A stretch of 64,000 bases of DNA. Origin: Stenotrophomonas indicatrix. GTDB lineage: Bacteria > Pseudomonadota > Gammaproteobacteria > Xanthomonadales > Xanthomonadaceae. The notes under the pieces were generated by a model. That model saw nothing but the letters and a program-made list of their open reading frames with translations. It did no database searches and was not told the DNA's origin. Positions within the stretch are counted from its first letter, which is position 1. Each line of letters begins with the position of its first letter. The stretch covers positions 2,170,001-2,234,000 of the forward strand of contig NZ_PEJS01000001.1 in NCBI RefSeq assembly GCF_002750975.1, in the 5' to 3' direction. The position numbers and the translations under genes were made by a program. Shown piece after piece: positions 44,521 to 52,700 of this stretch.

Positions 44521-46287
44521 ATGTCCTCCACCGCTTCGCCATCGCGCCTGCATCTGGCCTTCCAGGGCCTGCGCCTGCGCCTGCGCGGCAGCGACCTGTG
44601 GTTCATCGCCCTGGCGCTGGTGGTCGGGCTGATCGCCGGCGGCCTGACCCTGTTGCAGGCTGGGCTGGCACGCACCCTGCAGACGGCGTTGTATGGGCTG
44701 GACGAGGGCATGCGCCTGAGCTCGCTGCCCGCTTTGACCTGGACTGCCCTGCTGGTGCTGCCGCTGGGTGGCCTGGTGGTGGGCCTGGTCAGCCTGGCTG
44801 CCACGCGCCTGAAACGCCCCCTGCTGGATGCCGTGGAAGCCAACGCACTGCATGGCGGCCGCATGTCGATGCGCGACAACCTGATCGTGTTGACCCAGAC
44901 CCTGGTCTCCAATGGCTGCGGTGCTTCGGTCGGACTGGAGGCGTCCTACACGCAGATGGGCGCCGGCAGCGGCTCGCAGCTGGGGCGGGTGATGCGCCTG
45001 CGCCGCAACGACATGCGCATCCTGGTCGGTGCTGGTGCGGCCGGTGCGATCGCCGCGGCCTTCGGTGCACCGCTGGCCGGGGCGTTCTACGCCTTCGAGA
45101 TCGTCATCGGTGCCTATACGCCGGCGGCACTCGCGCCGGTTGCGGTGGCCGCGCTGGCCGGCGCCTTCGTTGCCGACCAGGCCGGCGTGGACGCCTATCT
45201 GCTGCCGGCGGCATCGACCATCGACGTGCGCGCAGCCGACTATGCGATCTACGGCCTGCTCGGCTGCTGCTGTGCGATGGTCGGCATCGTGGTGATGCGC
45301 CTGATCGCCTCCATCGAAGGCACGGTCAAGCGCAGCCCGCTGCCGTTGTGGGGGCGCCCGGTGGTGGGCGGCCTGCTGCTGATTCCGCTGGCCCTGGCCA
45401 GCCCGCAGGTACTGTCGTCCGGCCACGGAGCGCTGCACCTGGACCTGACCACCCATCTGCCGCTGATCTGGATCGGCGGGCTGCTGACGCTGAAATGCCT
45501 GGCCTCCGGCATTTCGCTGGGCTTCGGTTTCCGCGGCGGCCTGTTCTTCGCCTCGCTGTTCATGGGCACCCTGGTCGGCACGCTGTTTGCCGGGCTGCTG
45601 GCGATGGCCACCGGCGTTCCTGTGGTCGACGCCACGTCGGCAGCGCTGGCAGGCATGGCTGCACTGGCCGCGGCGGTGGTTGGCGCGCCGATGACCATGG
45701 CCATGCTGGTGCTGGAAGGAACCCACGACTTCCTGCTGACCAGCGTGGTGATGAGCGCCGTGCTGGTGTCCAGCACCCTGGTGCGGCAGTGGTTCGGCTA
45801 TTCCTTCTCGACCTGGCGCATGCACCTGCGCGGGGAAACCATCAAGAGCGCGCGTGACATCGGCTGGGTGCACAACCTCAATGCCGGGCGGATGATGCGC
45901 AAGGGTGTGGCCACCGCCCCGGCCGACCTCGATGCCGCCGCCTTCCGCCAGCGCTTCCCGCTGGGCTCGGGCAGCCGGGTGATCCTGATCGACAGTGAAG
46001 GCCACTACGTTGGCATCGTGCAGATTCCGCGCCTGTTCGGCGACGGCGTGAAGCCCGAGGACGTCGTAGGTACGTTCGCCGAGAACCGCGACGTGGCACT
46101 CGCCGCCAGCGCCGACGTGGTGACCGTGATGCAGCGGTTCGACCAGACCCAGGCCGACGAGCTGGCGGTGGTGGCCGACGATGGCCAGGTGCTGGGCGTG
46201 GTGTCTGAAGCATTCGTGCGCAAGCGCTATGCGGAGGAACTGGACAAGCGCCAGCGCGAAATGATGGGCGAGCGCGTCGACGAGTAG
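44521..46287 (+). CDS. ClC family chloride channel/antiporter with CBS domains
   Basis: A 588-residue ClC protein. Selectivity motifs include SNGCGASVGLEASYTQMG, with the gating-type glutamate kept but the usual Pro replaced by Ser, and GFGFRGGLFFASLFMG further on. About ten or more membrane segments are followed by two C-terminal CBS domains (residues ~470-575). It carries chloride, alone or in exchange for protons. The ATG at 44521 is chosen. The TAG stop lies in the GTAG of a SMAG copy. Confidence 0.87.
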   Translation: MSSTASPSRLHLAFQGLRLRLRGSDLWFIALALVVGLIAGGLTLLQAGLARTLQTALYGLDEGMRLSSLPALTWTALLVLPLGGLVVGLVSLAATRLKRPLLDAVEANALHGGRMSMRDNLIVLTQTLVSNGCGASVGLEASYTQMGAGSGSQLGRVMRLRRNDMRILVGAGAAGAIAAAFGAPLAGAFYAFEIVIGAYTPAALAPVAVAALAGAFVADQAGVDAYLLPAASTIDVRAADYAIYGLLGCCCAMVGIVVMRLIASIEGTVKRSPLPLWGRPVVGGLLLIPLALASPQVLSSGHGALHLDLTTHLPLIWIGGLLTLKCLASGISLGFGFRGGLFFASLFMGTLVGTLFAGLLAMATGVPVVDATSAALAGMAALAAAVVGAPMTMAMLVLEGTHDFLLTSVVMSAVLVSSTLVRQWFGYSFSTWRMHLRGETIKSARDIGWVHNLNAGRMMRKGVATAPADLDAAAFRQRFPLGSGSRVILIDSEGHYVGIVQIPRLFGDGVKPEDVVGTFAENRDVALAASADVVTVMQRFDQTQADELAVVADDGQVLGVVSEAFVRKRYAEELDKRQREMMGERVDE

Positions 46288-46350
46288 ATCCACGCCATGC
46301 GTGGATGATGCCCCCTGCCCCCTGCCCCTCCACGCGTGGCGTGGTTCTAC
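46284..46350. repeat. Inverted pair of SMAG palindromes after the ClC gene
   Basis: A plus GTAGATCCACGCCATGCGTGGAT copy (46284-46306) whose TAG is the ClC stop, and a minus copy ending in CTAC at 46350. Confidence 0.8.
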
Positions 46351-46378
46351 TGTCACCTGCGGGAGGTAGACTGCGGCC

Positions 46379-47095
46379 ATGCGCTTCATTGAAACCTTCC
46401 AGCCCGGCCCGTTCGCCGACACCGTGGTCAGCCTGCTGGCGGCGTTCGTGCTCGGCACCCTGATCGGCGCCGAACGCCAGTACCGGCAACGCACCGCTGG
46501 CCTGCGCACCAACGTGCTGGTGGCTGTCGGCGCTGCCGCCTTCGTTGACCTGGGCATGCGCATCGCCAGCAGCGCCGAGGCCGTGCGGGTCATCTCCTAC
46601 GTCGTCTCGGGCGTCGGCTTCCTCGGCGCCGGCGTGATCATGAAGGAAGGCATGAACGTGCGCGGCCTGAACACCGCCGCGACGCTGTGGTGCTCGGCTG
46701 CCGTGGGCAGCTGCACCGGCGCGGACATGCTGGCCGAAGGCGTGCTGCTGACCGTACTGATCATCGCCGGCAATACCCTGCTGCGGCCACTGGTGAACGC
46801 GATCAATCGCATCCCGATCAACGAAGCCGCCAGCGAAGCGACCTACGAAGTGCGCCTGAGCGTGGATGCCGACGCGGTGCCGCGCGTGCGCGAGCGCCTG
46901 GTCGATGCGCCGGAAGCCGCGCAGTACCCCGTTGGCGACGTGCAACTGGTGGAGCACGCCGATGCGCCCACTGATGTGATCGCAGTGCTGGTCAGCACCG
47001 CGGTCAGCGCCGACGAACTGGACGTGGTGCTGGCGCGGATGGAACAGGTGCCGGGCGTGCTGCATGCCACCTGGGAAGTCAGCACCCGCGATTGA
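46379..47095 (+). CDS. MgtC/SapB family inner-membrane protein
   Basis: A 238-residue protein with the MgtC domain: LGTLIGAERQYRQRTAGLRTN near residue 25-45, the GFLGAGVIMKEG helix near 80, then a soluble C-terminal ACT-like domain from about residue 155. MgtC-type proteins bind to ATP synthase or sensor partners and help survival at low magnesium or in host cells. It starts 91 bp after the ClC stop; a link between the two is not shown. Confidence 0.85.
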   Translation: MRFIETFQPGPFADTVVSLLAAFVLGTLIGAERQYRQRTAGLRTNVLVAVGAAAFVDLGMRIASSAEAVRVISYVVSGVGFLGAGVIMKEGMNVRGLNTAATLWCSAAVGSCTGADMLAEGVLLTVLIIAGNTLLRPLVNAINRIPINEAASEATYEVRLSVDADAVPRVRERLVDAPEAAQYPVGDVQLVEHADAPTDVIAVLVSTAVSADELDVVLARMEQVPGVLHATWEVSTRD

Positions 47096-47110
47096 GCGGG
47101 TGTCGGCAGT

Positions 47111-47515
47111 TCATCCGCGCGCTACGCGCTGCTGCGCTCGCAGCAACCTGCGGAACGAGGCGCAGCGCCGAGCATCCTCGGCGTGTGGACAGGCGGCAGC
47201 CCGCCGCAGCCGATCCTGAGCCCGCTGCAATCTGCGGATCTGCTGCTGCAGCGCATCGGCCCGGGCCAGCAATGCCGTGCGATCCAGTGCAAGCCCTGCC
47301 CCCTGCGGCATCGCTGCGCCGATCTGCTGCAGCGACAGGCCTGCCGATTGCCCCAGGCCGATCAGTGCCAGCCGTTCCAGCACCTGTTCGTGGTACTGCC
47401 GGCGCAGGCCGCGACGCCCCAGCACCTGCAACAGGCCGAGCTGCTCGTAGTAGCGCAGCGTGGAGGCCGGCACGCCACTGCGGCGGACCACCTCACCGAT
47501 ATCCAGTTCCTGCAT
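47111..47515 (-). CDS. MerR family transcriptional regulator
   Basis: A 134-residue MerR protein with the N-terminal DNA-binding domain (IGEVVRRSGVPASTLRYYEQLGLL, shortened here in use), a dimerisation coiled coil, and two cysteines in CPHAEDARRC (near residues 109-118) that could bind metal or sense redox state. It is not a typical SoxR iron-sulfur protein. It is divergent from a methyltransferase gene across a MerR-type promoter at 47520-47545. Confidence 0.83.
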   Translation of the reverse strand: MQELDIGEVVRRSGVPASTLRYYEQLGLLQVLGRRGLRRQYHEQVLERLALIGLGQSAGLSLQQIGAAMPQGAGLALDRTALLARADALQQQIRRLQRAQDRLRRAAACPHAEDARRCASFRRLLRAQQRVARG

Positions 47516-47519
47516 CGTG

Positions 47520-47545
47520 CTTGACCTCAAGTGGGCTTCAAGCGC
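47520..47545 (+). promoter_or_regulatory. MerR-type promoter of the methyltransferase gene
   Basis: TTGACC (47521-47526) is joined to CTTGA-CC-TCAAG (47520-47531) and a TCAAG-TGGG-CTTCA half-palindrome. With a 19 bp spacer the -10 would fall at 47546. The -35 and palindrome start match the sod promoter at 16893 (TTGACCTCAA). Confidence 0.45.
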
Positions 47546-47579
47546 CACCATGGTCGCACTCCCCGCGCAAGGCAAGCCC

Positions 47580-48404
47580 ATGGACGATTCACTCCCGCTC
47601 GATCAGAACACGCTCTGGAACGGCGCCGCCGGCGAGAACTGGGTCGCGCAGCAGACCCTGCTGGACGACCTGTTCCAACCGATGGCCGATGCCCTGCGCG
47701 ACGAGCTGCCGGTTACCGTCACGGAACTGCTGGACGTGGGCTGTGGCACCGGCGCCAGTACGCTGAGCGCCGCCGCAGCACGCGCTGACGCCCATTGCAC
47801 GGGCGTGGACATCTCCGCACCGATGCTTGACCTGGCCCGCCAGCGCGCCGCCGCGATCGGGCGCGGGGTCGACTTCATCGTTGCCGATGCCCAGCGCCAT
47901 CCCTTCGCAACGGCGCGCTACGATTGGATCCAGTCGCGCTTCGGGGTGATGTTCTTCGAGGACACGCAGGCCGCCTTCGCCAACCTGCACCGTGCCGCCC
48001 GAACGGGCGCGGGCCTGCGCTGCATCGCCTGGCGCAGCGCGCAGGAAAATCCGTTCATGACCACCGCCGAGCACGCCCTTGCAGACCAGCTGGTGCTGCC
48101 GGCGCGGGTACCCGGTGCACCGGGGCAGTTCGCTTTCGCCGATGGCGAACGGGTGCGCCGGCTGCTGCAGCGTGCCGGATGGCAGGACGTGGACATCGCG
48201 CCGCTGGACCTGACCTGCTTCCTCAGCCGTGATGCGCTGGCCAGCTACGTCGGCCAGCTCGGACCTGTGGGTCTGGCCCTGCGTGCGTTGCCGGCCGCAC
48301 GCGCCGAAGCGCTGCTGCAGCAGGCGCTGACCGCGTTCGCACCGTTCATCGACGACCGTGTGCGGGTGGAAACCGCCTGCTGGATGATCCGCGCCCGCGC
48401 ATAG
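47580..48404 (+). CDS. Class I SAM-dependent methyltransferase
   Basis: A 274-residue Rossmann-fold methyltransferase with the SAM motif LLDVGCGTGASTL near residue 49, the acidic CTGVDISAPMLDLARQ strand and VADAQRHPF. It is related to methyltransferases often found beside MerR regulators. An in-frame ATG at 47550 exists, but it would fall in the promoter. Substrate unknown. Confidence 0.82.
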   Translation: MDDSLPLDQNTLWNGAAGENWVAQQTLLDDLFQPMADALRDELPVTVTELLDVGCGTGASTLSAAAARADAHCTGVDISAPMLDLARQRAAAIGRGVDFIVADAQRHPFATARYDWIQSRFGVMFFEDTQAAFANLHRAARTGAGLRCIAWRSAQENPFMTTAEHALADQLVLPARVPGAPGQFAFADGERVRRLLQRAGWQDVDIAPLDLTCFLSRDALASYVGQLGPVGLALRALPAARAEALLQQALTAFAPFIDDRVRVETACWMIRARA

Positions 48405-48405
48405 C

Positions 48406-48488
48406 AACAGAAAAGGGGACGAAGGGATCAAGTCGTTCATGCCCCGGTTGTGCGGGAAACGACTTGATCCCCTCCGTCCCCTGTTTCT
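48406..48488. terminator. Long inverted repeat between methyltransferase and DUF6959 gene
   Basis: Arms of about 28-30 bases (left AGGGGACGAAGGGATCAAG.., right ..CTTGATCCCCTCCGTCCCC) pair with one mismatch and one bulge around a 20-base loop that itself holds CCCC/GGG. It lies between two convergent genes and would end transcription in both directions. Such a long pure stem suggests a dispersed repeat. Confidence 0.65.
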
Positions 48489-48752
48489 CTACAAGGCCTC
48501 GCCGGCATCGGCCAGGCGCGATTCGATGAGCGCGTACCACTGCTCGAGCATGTCGACCAGCATGTCCAGCTCGGCGTCGGCACGCTGCGCGCGGCCGCTG
48601 CGCAGGCACGCCTGTGCTTCCTGCAGCTGGGTGAGGAAGCCGGCAACGGTGTCGGCCTGCAGGATGAGGCCCGGCAGCCGGCGCCCGGGAATGCGCACGA
48701 CCGCATGGTTGCCGAGCTGGCCGTACACGCTGAGAGTGGCTTCCGTCTTCAT
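48489..48752 (-). CDS. DUF6959-like small protein
   Basis: An 87-residue protein (96 if the ATG at 48779 is used). The core YGQLGNHAVVRIPGRRLPGL and a helical C-terminus (LDMLVDMLEQWYALIES) resemble the uncharacterised DUF6959 family. No signal or membrane helix. Function unknown. It follows the OmpA-like lipoprotein gene on the same strand after about 150 bp. Confidence 0.6.
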   Translation of the reverse strand: MKTEATLSVYGQLGNHAVVRIPGRRLPGLILQADTVAGFLTQLQEAQACLRSGRAQRADAELDMLVDMLEQWYALIESRLADAGEAL

Positions 48753-48900
48753 GGACAAGGGCAGGAATTGGGCATTCATCAGGTGCACCAGGGAAGAAAC
48801 CTGCCCACCGGCAGGCGTGGAAAACGGGGGAGACGTTTCCACGTCCTGCCGGCAGGACAGGGGGGACTCGGGATGCCGGGGCACGCCCCGGCGCGGGGAT

Positions 48901-49737
48901 TCAGTGCGATCGGGCCACGCCCGCGATCTGCACCCGGCGATTGGGCGCCAGGCAGGCGATCAGCTCGCGCCGGTTGCGCTGGTCGCACTGCACCAGCGGT
49001 TCGGCCGCACCCCGCCCTTCAGCGCTGATGCTCGCCGCGGATACGCCGCCCTGTACCAGCGCCATGCGCACCGCCTCGGCACGTCGCTGCGACAGCGTCT
49101 GGTTGTAGGCAGCGCTGCCGATGCGGTCGGTGTAGCCGACCACCTGGATCGACTGCACCTGGCTGGCCTCACGCACCTGCGCCAGTACACCCTGCACGGC
49201 CTGCTGGCCGCTGGCACTGAGTACGGCACTGTCGAAGCCGAACAGTGCATCGGCAGCCAGCCGCAGCGGCTGCTCCGGCAAGGGCGCCGGCGCCGGCGGT
49301 GGCGGCGGACGCGGCGGGTCGAGGACCGCTGCGCACGATTCAGGCTTCCAGTAGCCGCCCTGGGCGATGCCCTTGTTGTCGAAGCGCACCTGGAACTGGC
49401 AGGTGAAGTACTCCGCGCCCTGTGCGGTGCGGAAGTTGAACAGGTAGTTCCACTCGCGCACGCCCCACATGCCTTCGTTGAAGTGCGGGGTGCCGAGCAA
49501 CGTGTACAGCTGGCGCTTGCTCATGCCCGGTGCGAACCGGCGCAGGTCGGCGATATCCGGATAGATGCCTTCCTTCAGCGATGCCTTGCTGGCCTCCGGG
49601 AAGGTGACGGCGGTGCTGTCGGCCAGGCCGTCGGCGGCCGGTGCGTGGCTGCGGCAGGCAACCAGCAGCCCTGCGGCCAGGATCAGGCCCAGCGTGGCGG
49701 CGACGCGGCCACTGCGAGCGATGCGATGCGGTTTCAT
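48901..49737 (-). CDS. tpgA: OmpA-family lipoprotein with SmpA/OmlA domain (TpgA-like)
   Basis: A 278-residue lipoprotein: signal with lipobox LLVAC near residue 28, an SmpA/OmlA (BamE-like) domain (DLRRFAPGMSKRQLYTLLGTP), a proline-rich linker (PPRPPPPPAPAP), and a C-terminal OmpA peptidoglycan-binding domain (VVGYTDRIGSAAYNQTLSQR). This order is that of Acinetobacter TpgA, which anchors the trimeric autotransporter Ata to the cell wall and helps its export. It lies 62 bp after the adhesin gene on the same strand and should be its partner. Confidence 0.85.
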   Translation of the reverse strand: MKPHRIARSGRVAATLGLILAAGLLVACRSHAPAADGLADSTAVTFPEASKASLKEGIYPDIADLRRFAPGMSKRQLYTLLGTPHFNEGMWGVREWNYLFNFRTAQGAEYFTCQFQVRFDNKGIAQGGYWKPESCAAVLDPPRPPPPPAPAPLPEQPLRLAADALFGFDSAVLSASGQQAVQGVLAQVREASQVQSIQVVGYTDRIGSAAYNQTLSQRRAEAVRMALVQGGVSAASISAEGRGAAEPLVQCDQRNRRELIACLAPNRRVQIAGVARSH

Positions 49738-49799
49738 GTCATTCCCCCTGTAGACGTTGCCCGCTGCGCCGGGCCGCGAATGCGACCCGGCGCAGGCGA

Positions 49800-52700
49800 T
49801 CACCACTGGATGCCGGCACCGACGGCCACACCGGCCTCGCCGCGGCTGTTGGTGGAACCACTGAACTTGTAGATCCAGCGACCGCCCTCGGAGACACCGG
49901 AGATGCCCAGGGCCACGCCGGATTCGCCGTTGTAGCTGCCGGCGGCGATCGAGGCCATGTTGCGGCCGGCTTCGCTGGGCTGCGGCAGCGATGCGGTTGC
50001 CATCGCCGAGGCGATACCGGCCGAGGCGCGGTTGTCGGTCTTGCGCAGGTCGCGTTCGAAGCCGCCCATGCGCTCATCGGTGTAGGCCTTGGACCAGTCC
50101 AGGGTCTGCGCCATGCCCGACTTCAGCTGGTCGACGTTGACCGCGTCGGTACCGGCGGTGCCGGCAGCGACGTTGCGCACCGTGGTCGGGCCGCTGCTGG
50201 TGCTGCCCAGGGTCACGCTGTTGTAGTTGGTGGTGCCGTTGGTGGTGGTGTCATAGCGGATCGTGCCCTGCTGCGAAGCCTGCAGCTGGCGCACGTTGAC
50301 CGCATCGGTCGCCTGCGAACCATCGGCCACGTTGACCACCTGGCGTTCGGCACCGGCTGCACCCACCGACACCGTATTGGCGCGGTTGGCGACCGAGCCC
50401 GCACCCAGCGCCACCGAGTTGTCTGCCTGCGCCTGCGAGCCGTTGCCCAATGCGGTCGAGTTGGCCCCGGCCGCAGTGGAGCCGGCACCGCCCGCGGCGG
50501 AGTTGGCGCCGGTGGCGGCCGGATCGGCCAGGTTGTTGCTGTTGTTGGCGCGGAAGCTGCCGGCAACGTTGGTGATGTTCTGGATCTTCTGGTCGGTGTA
50601 GGCCTTGGACTGGTCGATGGCGTAGTTCACGCCGTTCTTCAGCTGGCCGACGTTGGTCGCATCGTGGTCGTCGGAGCCATCGGCCACGTGGGTGATCTTG
50701 CGCTCGCTGCCACTGCTGCCCACCGCCACCTCACCGGACGAGTTGCTGGCGCCGGCCTGGCCATAGGCACCGGTATAGCCGGTCTGCGCACCGACGCTGG
50801 CCACCGAACCGGCACCCAGCGCAACACTGTTGCCTGCGCTGGCATTGGCACCGTTGCCGACCGCTACGCTGCCCGCACCGGCTGCGCTGGCCTGCGGGCC
50901 GACCGCCAGTGCTTCGGCACCGGTGGCCGTGGCTGCGGCAGCCGTGGAGTTGACCGCCAGGTACGGGCTGCCGCCGCCGCTGCTGATGCGCTGGTTGAGC
51001 ACCCGCAGCGAGCCGTCCACTGCAGAGAACGCAGCGGTGACGTTGCTGTAGTCGTTGCCGGTGATGGTGCCATCGGTGGCGATGGTGGAGATGTTGAAGG
51101 TCGGCGCGGTCCACAGCCCGGTGCTGCCGTTGTACACGGTGCTGCCACCGAAGTAGCTGGCCACCGTCTGGTGCGTGCTGAACAGCTGGTCGCCGGTGAT
51201 GGCATCGCTGCTGCCCGCCAGGATGCTGCCGGCGGCCACGTTGGTGACTTTCACCGGTGCACCGCCGGTACCGCTGAGGGTCACGGTATCGACCACGTTG
51301 CCACTCCCGTCCACGTCGTACTTCACGGCGCGCGCGTCCAGGTCATCGGTCTGCTCGGCCACATTGGCCAGCGAATTGCTGACCGCATCGAAGGCCGTGC
51401 CGACGTCGTTGTAGCTGCCCTGGCTGACCGTGCCATTGGCGGCGACGTTGTTGAGCGTGTAGGTCGGCGCGGTGACCACGCCATTGGCATCCACTGCAGC
51501 GCCGCCGCCGAGGTGGGTGGCCACCGTCTGGTTGGCCGCGAACAACTGCGCACCGTTGATTGCTTCACTGCTGGCCGCGCTGATCTGGCCCGGGCCGAGG
51601 TTGCGCAGCGTGGTGGCGGTGCCGGACTCGCCGAGCGTCGCACTTGCGTAGTTGACGCTGCCGTCGCCGTTGAGGTCGTAGCGCAGCGCGCCCTCTTCTG
51701 AAGCCTGCAACTGACCCAGGTTGACCGCATCGGTGCTGGCGGTGCCGGCGGCGACGTTGGTGACCTGGCGTTCGGCGCCCGCGGCACCGATCGACACGCT
51801 GTTGGCACGGTCGGCCAGGCTGCCGGCACCGACCGCGATGCTGTTGGCGGCGGTTGCGCTGGCACCGGCACCGACGGCGATTGCTTCGGCGCCGCTGGCC
51901 ACGGCGTCGGCACCGGTCGAGTTCACCCGCAGGTACCGGGTGCCGGTGTTGCGGATGTCATTGATCTGGGTGTTGAGGTTGACCAGCGAACCATCCACCG
52001 CATCGAAGGCGTCGGTGACGTTGTCATACAGCCCCGGGGCCACGGCGCCACCGGTGGAGATGGTGCTGATCTCGAACAGCGGTGCGGTGAAAGTGCTGGT
52101 GAGCGGATCGAACGCTGCGCGTCCGCCGAAGAACTTTGCCATCGTGTCGTTGCTGGCGAACAGCTGCGCACCATTGACCGCCTCGCTGCTGGTGGCGTTG
52201 ACCGCGCCGGCGGCCAGGTTGCCGATGGTGGTGGTGCCGGTGCCATTGCCGAGGGTGACACGGCGATAGTCGGGGTCGCCTGCACCATCCAGGTCATAGG
52301 TGACCGCCGCCGCGCCGACCGCGTCGATCTGGCTGATCGCACCCTTCAGCTGGGCCACGTTGACTGCATCGGTGTTGGCGCTGCCGGCCGCCAGGTTGGT
52401 GATCTGCCGCTCGCCACCGCCTGCGGTGCCCACCGACACCTCGCCCGCCGACACCTGTGCGGTGGTCAGGCCGTAAGCGCTGTAGCTGGCCTGCGCGCCG
52501 CGCAGTGCGGCCGAGCGATAGCCCAGCGCCACCGAGTTGGCCTGGTTGGAGGTGCTCTCTGCGCCGAGCAGGGTCTGCCCGTTGGCAGTGCCGCTGGCAC
52601 TGTCGCCGACCACCACCGAGTGCCCCATGCGTGCTGCATAGTCGGCGGTGGGAACGCCGGTCGGATCGCTCGGATCATTGGCGCCCGCGCCCGGGAAGGC

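Noticed and set aside
42334..46593. A 1419-codon open frame on the minus strand across the FecA-like receptor and ClC genes
   Set aside because: It is antisense to two clear genes, is full of His, Gln and Arg runs typical of a reverse-frame shadow in GC-rich DNA, and has no domain.
47111..47515. The MerR protein as SoxR, acting on the sodA promoter
   Set aside because: It lacks the four-cysteine iron-sulfur cluster motif of SoxR, and no soxR gene is seen in the window; only the promoter halves resemble each other.
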